A stretch of DNA of 64,000 bases from Urophycis tenuis (GCA_036785325.1 JAXIVH010000005.1:14712225-14776224), one strand, 5' to 3'; positions 34,280 through 45,635 are shown, counted from the first letter of the stretch. Program-made: numbers and translations. Notes: generated by a model not told the origin, from the letters alone.

Positions 34280-34710
34280 ATTATATATATAATATTGTTA
34301 CCAACGCGGCAATATGAAAAATCATGTAGCAATAAAAACGCTTCAGTTTCACTAATAATTCACTAGATGCGCAACAAAGTAGTTCCCAGATACAAGGAAG
34401 TAGTTCCCGGCCAGGTTGCAGAAACAAAACATCGCTTGCAAGCAATCACTTTATTTTTAACAGCCCCTTTCCACAAGCAGTTTATCGACCATAGTTAGTC
34501 CATCCAACAAATCGAAGTTAACTTTCCATTCCATAACAAAGCAGAAAAAACCCGGTTCCGAGTTTCTTTATTGTCGTCGTCGTTGCTATGCGCGGAGTGA
34601 TATGTGAAGCGGTCAGCAGCAGCGTTGGATGGGGACAGGTGTACTTTATCATCTCATAAAGCACACCTATCAGCCAATCAGAATCAAGCATTGGGACTAA
34701 CAGTTTTAGA
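34280..34710. mobile_element. Unidentified insertion of about 430 bp in the L1-like LINE
   Basis: The LINE reverse transcriptase is recognisable up to a DQTG block (about 34270) and resumes at ELFNLRRWLNVLYN (about 34712). The intervening sequence has no LINE similarity. It includes an AATATTGTTACCAACGCGGC start and a CAGCCAATCAGAATCAAGCA segment near the right end. I could not establish inverted repeats or a duplication, so the class is unknown; a non-autonomous DNA element is the likeliest explanation. Confidence 0.45.
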
Positions 34711-35561
34711 ATTCGAAGAACTCTTTAACCTTAGACGTTGGTTAAATGTACTTTACAATGCCTCCTCTTCTAACACTCAAGAAGCCGTAATATCGTTAGA
34801 CGCCGAAAAGGCATTTGATAGAGTTGAGTGGGATTACCTCTTTTATGTTTTGGAGAAATTTAGTTTTAAGAATAGTTTTATTTCATGGATAATTTGCTGT
34901 ATTCAGCAGCACAAGCATCAGTCAGGACGAAAAATAACCAATCAGATTATTTTTGCCTTTATCGGTCCACTAGACAGGGCTGCCCTCTGAGCCCCCTTTT
35001 ATTTGCAATTGCCATTGAACCTGTCGATAGCCCTTCGGTCTAACTCTCTTATTACAGGCGTATTTAGAAGTGACACTCAGCTGAGAGTTTCCCTTTATGC
35101 AGATTACCTTCTTTTGTATCTTTCCAATCTCCCTGTCTCGGTTCCTGCTGTGCTTGCTACACATTCATTTGGTCAAATATCTGTATACAAATTAATTTAA
35201 ACAAAAGTGAGATATTTCCCATTAACCCCGCTGTTAAGATGTACCCCCTGAAAGATTTCCCCTTATAGTTTTTTTATATCTTCGAGTCCATGTTACACAC
35301 ATATTTGAAGACGTCTACAAAGCTAACTTTGCCCCCCTATTGACCCGAATCTAGAAAGACTTTGAACGATGGTCTCTGCTTAATCAGTCTCTGATTGCAC
35401 GTATCAACTCTGTTAAAATGAATATACTCCCAAGACTCTCCTAGTTATACCAGTCATACTGCTCTTCCTCCCTCAGTCTTTTTTACCCAAACTAGATAGC
35501 CTGATTTCAGAATTCATCTGGAATAAGGAGATTCCTAGGCTGCGCAAACAGTACTTGTAAA

Positions 35562-35940
35562 AAAGGTTGGACTGGGAACAACATTCGGCCCTGGCATTTT
35601 TTTCCTAGACCGGCCCACCACTGGACCCAACCCTCCCCCCCCCCCCCCCCTCCCCCCCCCCCCCCATGAATAACAAACACACAGTAGTATGCTCAATGAG
35701 AGTCATGTTGTAGCAACACTTCATAAACTGAACCCAAACATTTAGCTACAATGTAAAGACTTAATGAGGTATTGTAGTTACAAACAAAATAAATAAAAAG
35801 TGCAATATTGCATCAATGAAATATATGAATAATAAGTCAAATCTAAAACAAATAAGGAAGTAAACAATTTGATCAGAGAAATGTGGCCCACATGCCCACT
35901 GGGCATTTGCCCGGTTGTACAGATTGCCAGTCCGAACCTG
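35562..35940. mobile_element. Short non-autonomous TIR element in the L1-like LINE
   Basis: About 380 bp with imperfect inverted ends (AAGGTTGGACTGGGAA left; ATTGCCAGTCCGAACCTG right). It is flanked by 8-bp copies CTTGTAAA (35554-35561) and CTTGCAAA (35941-35948) that differ at one base. Removing it joins the LINE reading RLRKQYL directly to QTLKPLGGIALPNLRF. An 8-bp duplication fits the hAT superfamily. C runs at 35635-35665 lie inside it. No coding capacity. Confidence 0.7.
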
Positions 35941-36200
35941 CTTGCAAACACTGAAGCCCCTGGGAGGGATAGCTCTGCCAAATCTCAGGTTCTATTATTG
36001 GGCCACCATTATCAGGATTCTTAAGTATTGGCTCTCTTAAGTTGGAGAAAATCACACTGTCTTTAACTGGCTGCTCCGTTAAATTTGGGAAATTATGGGG
36101 CTTATTCCTTCAATTCGTTAAGAAGACAGATCTTCCACTCACCCCTGACTGACACAACTGAAGCAGCTTAGAGAGGTAGATATGTAATTTGTGTGGTAAT

Positions 36201-38222
36201 AGGGGTTATAATGTATGTCACTACTTTGTCTTGGGATGTCTGTTGCCATCGCTATTGTAGTTTACTGTTATCTGACTGATAAGAGATTAATAGTAATTAA
36301 TTAATAGTTGTTTTTTGTCTATTTCGGTCCCAGTCCCATTTAATTTTTTTATTGTGGTTGTTCTAGTTTATCTAAGGTGTTCGGGTATGCAGCGATACGT
36401 CAGTGACCACTTTCCTTTTCTCTTTTTTGCTTGTTTTTCTAAAAAGGAAAAAGGTATACTTAACTCTTTGTGAATGTCTTAATATCATTGTATACATCTG
36501 CAAAACTCAGAAAAAAAAGTTGGAAAAAAAACAAGAATGCAATTACAAAATCTAAATTAGATTTGTACATTTAGACATTTTAGACATTACTGTATTTATA
36601 TTGTTACAATGGTAATGACAACTGCAAACTATATTAGACGTAGGCATGAGGTCTTTCTCTCGGTGTCTGGTGGTGCTTTTTCAGTATCTTCAGTGGTTTT
36701 CCATAACCACATTTACAGTCTAAAGTTAATCTCTTTAGCCTTGCTGTGTTGTTTACACCTTCTTCTTCTCGGGTAGGTGTTATGGTCACCCCAATGATCA
36801 AACTATATGTTAGCTTCAGGCACATGAAGCTATGACCATTAGTTCATGAAATATTGGTTGTTATTAAAGATGATGCTGATATGAAGTTGCCTTCTGGGAG
36901 ATTTGTCGTTTGTTTGCTTTAATTGGAAAAAACAAATAAATGACAACTGTCAGCAAACACCCTTTTTAATTAATTATATAAATGACTAGTTAATTTAGAT
37001 CCCACTATGATGTTCAGTATCAATTTGGAACATCTAATTATGTCCCAAATTATGAAATGGTGATCCTCTTGTGTTTGTGTCTGCACTACTATTTTGACTT
37101 GGGTGGGTACCTCCTAGAATCTTTTGAAACCATGATAGCTTAACCATGATAAATGTTTTTAGCACTGCTTTCCATGTTCCCCACCCATGAAGCATCAAGA
37201 ATGCATGTCCATTGAGATGTCATGGTTTCCCCAAAGATTCCAGAAGGGTTCCCAAACCAATACTCAACAATACAGTAGGTAAATAAGGTATTTCGGTTCC
37301 CAAGCCACCTATCGCTCCTATCACGCTTCCCTTACAATAGACCAGGAGGTGTACCCTATGGGCTTTGTCAGCAAGTTCCAGGAAGAAGGCCAACCTCTTT
37401 TGTTATACGTACAAAGCAAAAATTACGACATAAATGATTCATATGTGTTGAATTAGTTAAATCCTATGTATTGTTGCTGAAATTGAAGGACACCTTAACT
37501 ATTTAGCATTATAATGTTAGTTGGAAAAGGAGAAAGGAAAGGAAAACATTTGTGTTTTGGTATGGCTGTCGGGGTTCTATGGGGGTACAGAAGCCCACAT
37601 TGATGGGCAGCACTGTCATAGACCATAGTGTGTGTGTCAGTCTTGAAAGGTCTGAATAAAACACATCAGGACAGAATCAGTTGCTGCATAACAAGTCACA
37701 AAGGAAAAGTAAACTCTCTTTATTGACAAGTTCAAATGGAGCTATTTACAGTTCTACTAGTAAACAGAAGAGCCTTGCTGTGTCACAGCTACAATGAACC
37801 GAATACACACAGGGCTTGCACACAGTACTGTAGTCAGCCAGGACAAACCAGAGTCGCCTCTATAAACACAACATAGGCTTTAGTACAGGCAAAGCAACAT
37901 ATGCATACGATGATATGATGCTGAACTTTTGTTCTGACCATTTTCCATGACACATTCCACAGCTCAGAACCACTTGGTGGGATATTTATAGGGTACTTCT
38001 GTTTTAAAAAATATAAGTCACAACCTACAAAATGCATGTATTATGGTCACAATTTGTGAGCATTCAAGAGTTTACAGATTATTATGTTTTGTAGTAGCCG
38101 CTTCATGAAACAATGGAAGTATTTATCATGGCCATAATTGTTTGCTAAGTTAATTGGATTGGTTAAACCGCCAGAAACAAAAAGAAATAATTAAGCATTG
38201 CACGTTTTTATGAAGTGCTCAA
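36201..38222. other. Gene-free AT-rich sequence
   Basis: About 2 kb of unique AT-rich DNA between the transposon nest and the 3' end of pnoc. I see no exons, RNA genes or clear repeats. Confidence 0.45.
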
Positions 38223-38228
38223 TTTATT
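38223..38228 (-). terminator. Polyadenylation signal of pnoc
   Basis: AATAAA on the minus strand (TTTATT on +), about 115 bases after the pnoc stop codon. Confidence 0.6.
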
Positions 38229-38342
38229 TTGGAGCACAGGAAAGTTGCTAATTGTGTGTCTCATATTTACATTTCTATATTGAAATACAGTGTGTTGACT
38301 TTGATCAGTGGCTGTTGGGTACGGTCTAAGAGAAGCAGGCTG

Positions 38343-39843
38343 TTAGACCTCGTTCTGTTGGGTCAACTCTTCAGACACGCTGTTGTAGTTGGTGGCCCGG
38401 GTGCTCATGCCCAGGTACTGCTTCAAGAACTCACTGAAGCGCTTCTGGTTGTTCCACTTGCGCGCCGACTTGCGCACTCCGATGAAACCGCCATACCTCT
38501 TCTGGTAGGACCTTCCCGGTGACACCAGCTTTCGGTAGGCGTGCCGCCCCTTCAGAAAGCCGCCGAAACGCTTGGAGACACTGAGCCCCGCCTCTGCCTC
38601 CTCTCTGGCGCCGTCCTCCTCCCCTAAAGAGTTGTGGGCCATGTCCACGGTGCCCAGCTGGTTCAGCCCCAGCGCCTGGGACGCGTCGTCAAACCTCTGT
38701 AAGGTCAAGGAGGACAGGAGGCCTCCTTCGGCCTGGCGCTCCTCCCTCTCTTCATCCTCCTCCTCCACCGGTGGCAGCAGGGCCTCTACCTCCTCCTGGG
38801 CTCTCTTCAGTATGTCTCCCCCTATGGAGGCGGAGGAGAAGGGCAAGAGGGCGACGGCCTGGCGACAGCTGTCCCAAGTTGTGGATGGAGATAGTCTGCT
38901 TTCACACTCAATCAAACACATCTGCAGAGAGAAAGAGAGAGAGAGGGAGACACAAAGAGAGCGAGACAGAGAGAGAATGACAGACAGGCAAAGAGTGAGA
39001 GAGAATGGAGAATATGTAGAGAGAGAGAGAGAGAGGGCGAGATGGAGAGGAAGAGAGAGAAAATGATCGAGAGACTTTATTCAAAATGATCGATATACTA
39101 AATCCGAGAGAAAGATGCATATATTCATACATTTGTTGTTTAGGTTCTACAACTCCCAGGAGGCAGTGGGGCGGAGAGGAGGAACGTTGAGATCGGAGAT
39201 AGTCGCACATCTATCCCCGGGAATCAATTAGCTGATGTTAATGACAATTCCAAGGCCACAGGGGTTATTTTGTGACTCACAGATAGAGGGTTATGGTTAA
39301 AGATTGAGAAAGGCGGAGGGAGGGAGATGAGGAAGAGTGACGGATAAGCAAAAAAGGAGACCTAGCTATTGTCTCGTTATTTATCAGTAAGTTGATATAA
39401 TGTTAGAAGTAGTGGCCCAGTGATATAGCTGCAAACGCTGTTGCTTTCATGTTCTGATTAGCAGCATGCACCACCATTTCATATGAATACGAAGTGGTCT
39501 TTATTGTTAATAAAAGAAAATCGACAAGACAATACAAAACTAACAATGAACCACAATTTATAGTAGTTAGTTGTCCGTTTGCAGCTAGTTACACTATGTA
39601 AAAGTTGAGTTTATTTTGAGTTAGTTGTGACTCACCATGGTGTTAAAGTTTAGTTTATTTTCAGTCCGTTGTGACTCACCATGCGATAACGACGGTTATT
39701 TTCAGTAAATGGTGTCTCACCATGGTATTAAAGTGATGTTCATCGTCCAGTAGTTGTCTACAGGCAAGACAGTCGCCTCTGCAGTCACAGTGTCCAGGGA
39801 CCGTTGGGCAGAGCAGCAGTACAACCACAACAAGTGTCTTCAT
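38343..39843 (-). CDS. pnoc: Prepronociceptin (nociceptin/orphanin FQ precursor)
   Basis: Two coding exons: 39843-39721 and 38921-38343, phase 0, 233 residues. Exon 1 has a signal peptide (MKTLVVVVLLLCPTVPGHC) and CRGDCLACR; exon 2 opens with CLIECE and a further Cys (DSC), giving the cysteine-rich N-terminal domain typical of opioid-family precursors. An acidic spacer follows. Between dibasic KR sites lie FGGFLKGRHAYRK (from residue 160), then the nociceptin-like YGGFIGVRKSARKWNNQ (184-200), then FSEFLKQYLGMSTRA (203 on). Family knowledge: nociceptin is a secreted neuropeptide acting on the Gi-coupled NOP receptor. Compared with mammalian FGGFTGARKSARKLANQ it starts with Tyr. A 3' splice-like GGGCCCCAG lies just upstream of the ATG, so an untranslated first exon is likely. 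It is longer than the human precursor (176), partly because of the extra FGGFL segment. Confidence 0.93.
38928..39062. repeat. GA-rich (CT-rich on -) tract at the pnoc intron end
   Basis: About 135 bp of imperfect GAGA on the plus strand. On the gene's strand it is a very long pyrimidine tract ending at the CTGCAG acceptor of coding exon 2. Confidence 0.85.
39605..39724 (-). repeat. Tandem copies of the pnoc exon 1 splice-donor region
   Basis: Three units of 41-44 bp, each ending on the gene strand in ATG followed by a GTGAG-type donor, at 39723-39716 (the real junction), 39682-39675 and 39638-39631. The shared core on the plus strand is TTATTTT...TGACTCACCATG. The extra copies lie in the start of intron 1. 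Confidence 0.75.
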
Positions 39844-40383
39844 GGTTCCGCTGGGGCCCACAACACACACATGAGAGAGAGGTGGTCAATACACATACTT
39901 TATTGGGACTTCATCGAGTGATAAAATACACAGAAGCTCAATATTTAATGAGAAATTAAAATGATTTGTGCTGAAGATTGACTGATCTAGTCAAACTCAG
40001 GCTAGATTTGCATTTGAAAATATCTGAATGCAATCTCTGGCTATGGATGCACGTGTCCCCTGATCATTCTTCACAACAACCACATACTGCAAGACTTTTT
40101 TTCCAGATGTCCAGTCAAAATGACATGAAGCCGTGTTATTCTGATGTGCATCAATGGCAAAGTCAAACGCCTGTGAGGGTTTGTGCAGTAGAGAGCCTGA
40201 CCTTGGTGGCACAACCAAACCGCGGCATTGGGATTGTGATGTCGCCAGCCAACTCATTTAATCTCGTTACACTTGAGTTTGTATAATTGGTGCCAAGATG
40301 AAGCCCTCTGGCATCAGACACCATCACACTGTTCAGAGGAACATGCAAATACACAGAGGATCAACATACTCAACCTCTCTCTG

Positions 40384-40386
<3 letters not shown>
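39844..40386. other. Sequence upstream of the pnoc coding start
   Basis: Probable 5' intron or promoter side of pnoc. No exon can be defined with confidence. It ends at a CT microsatellite. Confidence 0.35.
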
Positions 40387-40463
<77 letters not shown>

Positions 40464-40579
40464 TCTCTCTCTCCCACACACATTCACTATCATTCACATT
40501 CACTTTTTCTTTCTCTCTGTCTCACACATACATTCATGAACTTTTATTAATTTATATACAAAATATGTACTCTTTTTGT

Positions 40580-40617
<38 letters not shown>
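40387..40617. repeat. (CT)n and (CA)n microsatellites
   Basis: A CT tract at about 40387-40471 and a CA tract at 40582-40617, separated by CT/CA-rich degenerate sequence. Confidence 0.9.
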
Positions 40618-40621
<4 letters not shown>

Positions 40622-40972
40622 GGAATGAGTTTTGGTGCTATGCATTATCTGTTATGTGTCTTATAGTTATATAATTGTATATATATAATTGCTTTTTAAT
40701 GGAATCATTAAGATTTATAATGTCCTGCACTGTAGAATTAGATGACATGGAACTGCGTAACACATTAAATAACAATACATACAATAACATGACATGCAAC
40801 TGTATAGCACATTAAACACAACATGCAAAGCACATACCATAGAGCAGCATAACACACACTGCTATAAACACCACCCAACCCAAAACAAGGGCTGGAATCA
40901 CACATACACTCTCTGAACCTGAACACTCTCTGCCTCCCACACACGCACACACAGAGACTGTGATCATGGCCT
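40618..40972. other. Gene-free AT-rich sequence
   Basis: Nothing recognised apart from degenerate CACATTAA/ACATGACATG-like short repeats. Confidence 0.3.
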
Positions 40973-40990
40973 GTGTGTATGTGTGTGTGT

Positions 40991-41059
<69 letters not shown>
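40973..41059. repeat. (TG)n microsatellite
   Basis: About 85 bp of TG. Confidence 0.95.
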
Positions 41060-41060
<1 letters not shown>

Positions 41061-42039
41061 AACAAATGTTCTTTCATGTTGGATGTCCTCTCATGTCACA
41101 TGTTCTTGTTCTGTTGTCAGATATTATTTTATGTCGTTGATGATTGTTGGAGCTTTTGATGCAAGACAATTTGAACAGTGTGAACCGGCAGTAAAGTATT
41201 ATCATTTTTATTTTATTATTATTACAATAAAAAAACACACATGTAGTTTTCATATGTTTGTTACGTGGTTTGTTACACAGAACCTCCAGGAAGTCGTTCT
41301 TGTAAACTCCAACCCCCTGCCAAATATTTGGCAGGGGATTGGATGAACCATCTGTCTATCACCGCTTATAACGTACCACATACATCACATTGTTTCTCAT
41401 TGGACGCTGAGGTCAGAACCACTGTCGTTCGGCTACCAGCACACAACCTGAAGCCTGGCAGGATGGATTGTTGTGTGATCGTCGCCTCGCGAATCCTCTG
41501 GCATCTCAATGGTTAAACATATGAAAGGGTCTGAAATTCCTGCTGGACTGTGGCCCCTCTGGCTGGTAAGTGAACGCAGCCTGCTTCAGCGTGTGCACTT
41601 AGAGCACCGCAGTGCAAGCTCTGTAACTTCAGACAATAACAATCATAACGCTTATTCACTTCATAAATTGGCAATTAAAAATAAAAAAAATTGCAAAACT
41701 CCTACTCAACCTTTAAGGTTAGAAGGCCGTTAGTGATGAAAAACACATAATCATTCCCAAATCTACATTATAGTCTAATTCAGGCAACAAAGCTGGTGCC
41801 AAAAGAATTTATAGCTCCTGGCTATAATTTATGTCTCCTCATTTATGTCACCGCTGACCGCTGAAAAAATCAATTCATGCAGTGTAGAAATACAAAGGCT
41901 GTGATGGACCTGTAGGCAGACAGAACAATGACTGCTCATTAGACAGACATGTCAACAGACTGGACTGACTTATACATCCCTCCACTTGTACAATAAGTAG
42001 GACTGACTTATCCTAAGACGGACACAGACAGGTCCACAG
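41060..42039. other. Gene-free sequence containing a perfect palindrome
   Basis: A 24-bp perfect palindrome (arms CCCCTGCCAAAT) lies at 41314-41337. Otherwise unique sequence without supported genes. Confidence 0.4.
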
Positions 42040-42445
42040 CCAGATAGATGGACTGACTGCTCACAAATCGGTGGACAGACAGACAGAAATAAAGACATAT
42101 GGACTGACTACTCTTATGATGGACAAACAGGTCGACAGACAGGTCGACAGACATAAAGACATATTGACTAACTACTCTTATGATGGACAAACAGGTTGAC
42201 AGACAGACATAAAGACATATGGACTTAATAGTCTTATGATGGACAAACAGGTTGACAGACAGACAGACATAAAGACATATGGACTGAGTACTCTTATGAT
42301 GGACAAACAGGTTGACAGACAGACAGACAGACATAAAGACATATGGACTGACTACTCTTAGGGTGGACAGACAGACAGACAGGTCGACAGACAGATAGGT
42401 AGATGAACTGACCACTTGACAGACAGACAGACAGTTCGACAGAGA
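42040..42445. repeat. Minisatellite of about 60 bp unit with embedded (GACA)n
   Basis: About five to six copies of a unit containing ATAAAGACATATGGACTGAC, then CTCTTATGATGGACAAACAG, then GTCGACAGACAGACAGAC. Unit length varies between about 58 and 66 bp because the number of GACA steps changes. Open frames across it on the minus strand are Cys/Leu/Ser-rich repeats, not genes. Confidence 0.85.
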
Positions 42446-43986
42446 GACAGGTCGACAGATAGACCTCCAGAGTGACCATCTTTGTTTCCAGCGCAGCACT
42501 GTGGGCTGGGGACACATGAGCGCCTGATTCTCTGCCTTCATTTGACTTTGATGTGTCTGGTGGTGGGAGGGGGGAGGGGGTCTCTCGCCACAATCTCTGG
42601 AGGGACTCTTCGACCCATTTTCTGTGTTTAATTAAGTGATGAAGCGCTAAATAAAGTGGTTAATGAAGTCATTAGAGGAGAGCTGTGATGTGCTGACAGG
42701 GAGCAGACAGCGGAGACTCTCCACCGGCTCGCTGTGAGCAGAATGCTGCTGCTCTCACATCTCCGCCAGAGATCGAATCTGCTGCTCTCAGATCTCCTCC
42801 TCTGATGCTTCCTGGTGCCGCCCGCCTCTCTTTGAGGGTGGATTATATTTGTATTTTTGTTCCGATACCAATCTGAAAATATATGGCAGCCAGTTTCAGT
42901 GAACCATCTCTTGGATAAAAGCAATATGTGTGGATGTAGACAATGCAGACATGCAACAGAGTGCCATCATGATGCCCAGTCAGATCTTAGTGTCCACCAG
43001 CTGATGGCTGGTTCCCAAGATGTACCCCGATGGCCAACACACTGGGAGGCTGTGGTCGTACGATTGTATTCGAGGTGACTGCGCGTACTACAGTGTACAC
43101 AATAACCCCCCACCCGCCCCCCTCCCGCCCCCCCACCCCCCCAAAAAAAAGGAAACAAAAAAAAAACACGCAAATCCTCCCAAGTGGGTTCATTTAAATT
43201 CAAAAACATGTTTTTGAACCGGGCTGCACAAGAAGACCCTCGGTTTGCTCTCAGGTCACAAGAAGCTTCCCCTATCTGCTGTTCAGTAGTCCTGAGTGTT
43301 ATCTCACCTTCCCTCCCATTAGCCAAAGAAATGGCTGTGGTCCTGCGCTGCGACTTAGCGCTGGATTATCCACGGCTGGCGGGCCGCCGGCTCCCTGCAG
43401 CCTCCAAAGCCTCCTCCCGGATTCTTGTTGAAGAGCGACTGCAGATTACACTGTTATTCTAATGTACCAATCATATGTTTCCATTTTGCATTGCCGCTTT
43501 AATCCTAATTGTAGCGCCGGAAGTGCAAATTCTTGACTGTATGCGTCACAATAATAAAGTACTTTGGGGAACTTTTTCCGCAGGCGCGAATTGTGGACCA
43601 CACTAGAGACACAATTCTATTGTTTCCAGTAAAATACTTAATTGTACTGTACTATATATGTACAGTATATATATACATATAGTATATGTAACCCATAACA
43701 GTGTGATTGAGGTCATATTTAATTAAAGGTATTTTTCTCCTCTCTACATTAATCCGTTCTTTTTAATTACCATTTTATGCTCCTTAATATCAGGAAGATG
43801 TAATACACGTGTGACGATACTGCTCCAACTGATTGACTGAAAAGTAATTAAAGTCCCATCGTTTGAGATTTTTGTAATGCATTTCTGTTCAGACTTCAAT
43901 TGCCGCAGGCGGCCTCAACACGAAGATGCTCTGCGGATAGGACTTTTCATCGTCAAAATCATTATTACTTTACTTTTTCCAAGCCT

Positions 43987-44018
<32 letters not shown>

Positions 44019-45295
44019 GGTGTGCTGTTGGATGAGCTCAGTTGTGGTTCCGAGGGGCGGTGACTTCCTGTCTGCAGGTACCGTGTCATCCCCCTTCTGG
44101 GCCGAGGCTGTCCTTGCCAGGTCAAGTCGAGTCACCGTGTTTTTATAGAACCGGAGTCACATTTAGAGTCTGGCTGTGACTCCTCCTGAAGGCCCCCCGA
44201 TATACTTTTGACGTGGTTACCCAGAAAGAGAAGGGCAATGCTGCCCTTCCCCTTCAATATGCCGCTGCTGGCAATTAGTCCCCAATACCAGGAGACTGAT
44301 GGGGCCTGACCGCTCACATCCTCAAACAGAACCTCACGCCGCGGTGACCACTGTACCCACAGGCTGTCCTTCCTTAAGTTTGCTCGTTGGTACTTGGCAA
44401 AAAAAATAGAGCATTGTCAAATATAAAGAAATATAAAGTGTGATAAAGGGTTAACAACAACCAGCTAATCTAGTTAGCGGCACGGCCCAGAAACGCCTTC
44501 TGAAAATAAGTGATTTTCCTCAAAAGACAGTATGTGAAGTGAAGATTAGCAAAATACTAATAAGCGTGGATGAATAATGCAGAGGGTTATTCGTGGCCTC
44601 CGGCTGCTCGTGCTGTAGACACGTCACTCTCTGACAGATGATTAAAACCCGTTTTGCAATTTTGAGGACCCAAGATTACAAGCCCACCAAACTCGGCTCC
44701 TTCCGTGGCCAACGCGTGAGTGATTGACGTGGCGTTGCGCAGCGAGCCTTCTCAGGGTGCGTTGCACCCAGCACCGCAGTGTGTTTTACTATTGATGATT
44801 TACTGAACGCTGTGTGACGGTAACTCAGCACGCATTGATTTGTTACAAATCAGTATTGATCAGGAGTGGACAGTCTGTGGTCCCGGGCTGCAAATCAGCC
44901 TCATGATAAATATCACGGCATTAGGTGCATTGTACCCACTCCACCCACACGCTCTCCGCCCGCTGCACCCATATGCTCTCTTTACCCACTCCACCCACAC
45001 TTTGCTGTTCTCACCCTTTCTTCACTCACCCACTGACTCACTCACTCACTCACTCACTCTCTCTGCCTCGCTTTTGTGTGTGTGTGTGTGTGTGTGTATG
45101 TCTGTCCTTAGGGGTGTGTGTCTCTCTGCATACACATGTATGTGTGAAAGCATGCATCCGTGTCCAATGCGTGTCTCTCCTCCCGAGCTTCCACTACACT
45201 GACACCAGATCAGATCTAAATACACAGACACTGATCAGAACAAACACATTTCTGATCCCAGATCAGCAATATAATTACTACATGGTTAGATGGTG

Positions 45296-45299
<4 letters not shown>
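42446..45299. other. Gene-free sequence, possibly with conserved non-coding blocks
   Basis: Unique sequence with C runs at 43110-43145, a (TA)n tract near 43995-44020 and short CA/TG and CT tracts near 45060-45100. Parts at 42620-42830 and 43460-43960 have the balanced composition and TAATTA-type cores often seen in vertebrate conserved non-coding elements; this is impression only. No exon supported. Confidence 0.3.

Positions 45300-45372
<73 letters not shown>
45300..45372. repeat. (CA)n microsatellite
   Basis: About 73 bp of uninterrupted AC. Confidence 0.95.
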
Positions 45373-45374
<2 letters not shown>

Positions 45375-45635
45375 CACACACATGTATTAAGGCTATTGAA
45401 TTTAGGAGATAATTTAATTTGGTTGTATCAAATTGAATCCAGCAGCCATGGTGTAATAAGTCCACACTTTTGATCCAAGGTTATTATATTTCTTAATATA
45501 TTTATCATTGGATTACAAGATCAGTTGTAAAAGCTTCATTTACAGGAACCAGGGAAGCCATAACAACAGATAACATAGGAGGACAACACCCCACCCAAAC
45601 ATCTGTCAGCTGATGACACCGGATGACACACCACT

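Larger units (their letters stand above)
26640..36200 (+). mobile_element. L1/Tx1-like LINE broken into pieces by later insertions
   Basis: Pieces of one plus-strand L1-like element can be read in order. An ORF1 remnant at about 26650-27080 includes a CGLLYLATLRIP and THRFEDPTLAE block. The endonuclease start is at 27630-27900 (KSRGAAILLHESVPY, RVVLANVYAPN). Its continuation is at 30268-30440 (CWLDPQLDR, then a VTDVWRFLN-like block). At 33061-34280 come FIDYFLVDKTSPI and GKCPGPDGFPSEFFKRF. At 34711-35561 come FNLRRWLNVLYN, AVISLDAEKAFDRVEW and SPLLFAIAIEP. At 35941-36060 comes a LGGIALPNLRFYYWA block. Stops and frameshifts are frequent. The outer limits are approximate. Confidence 0.8.

Noticed and set aside
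38572..39066. 164-codon plus-strand frame
   Set aside because: Antisense shadow of pnoc exon 2 plus the GA-rich intron tract; the minus-strand protein is clearly prepronociceptin.
42008..42593. Minus-strand frames rich in Ser/Leu/Cys/Val (177 and 99 codons)
   Set aside because: Translation of the GACA-containing minisatellite.
43184..43462. 92-codon frame on +
   Set aside because: No domain or splice evidence; it starts next to A and C homopolymers and looks like chance.
45300..45372. CRISPR-like array or phage/bacterial system
   Set aside because: All tandem repeats here are simple satellites without unique equal-length spacers, and the DNA is clearly eukaryotic.
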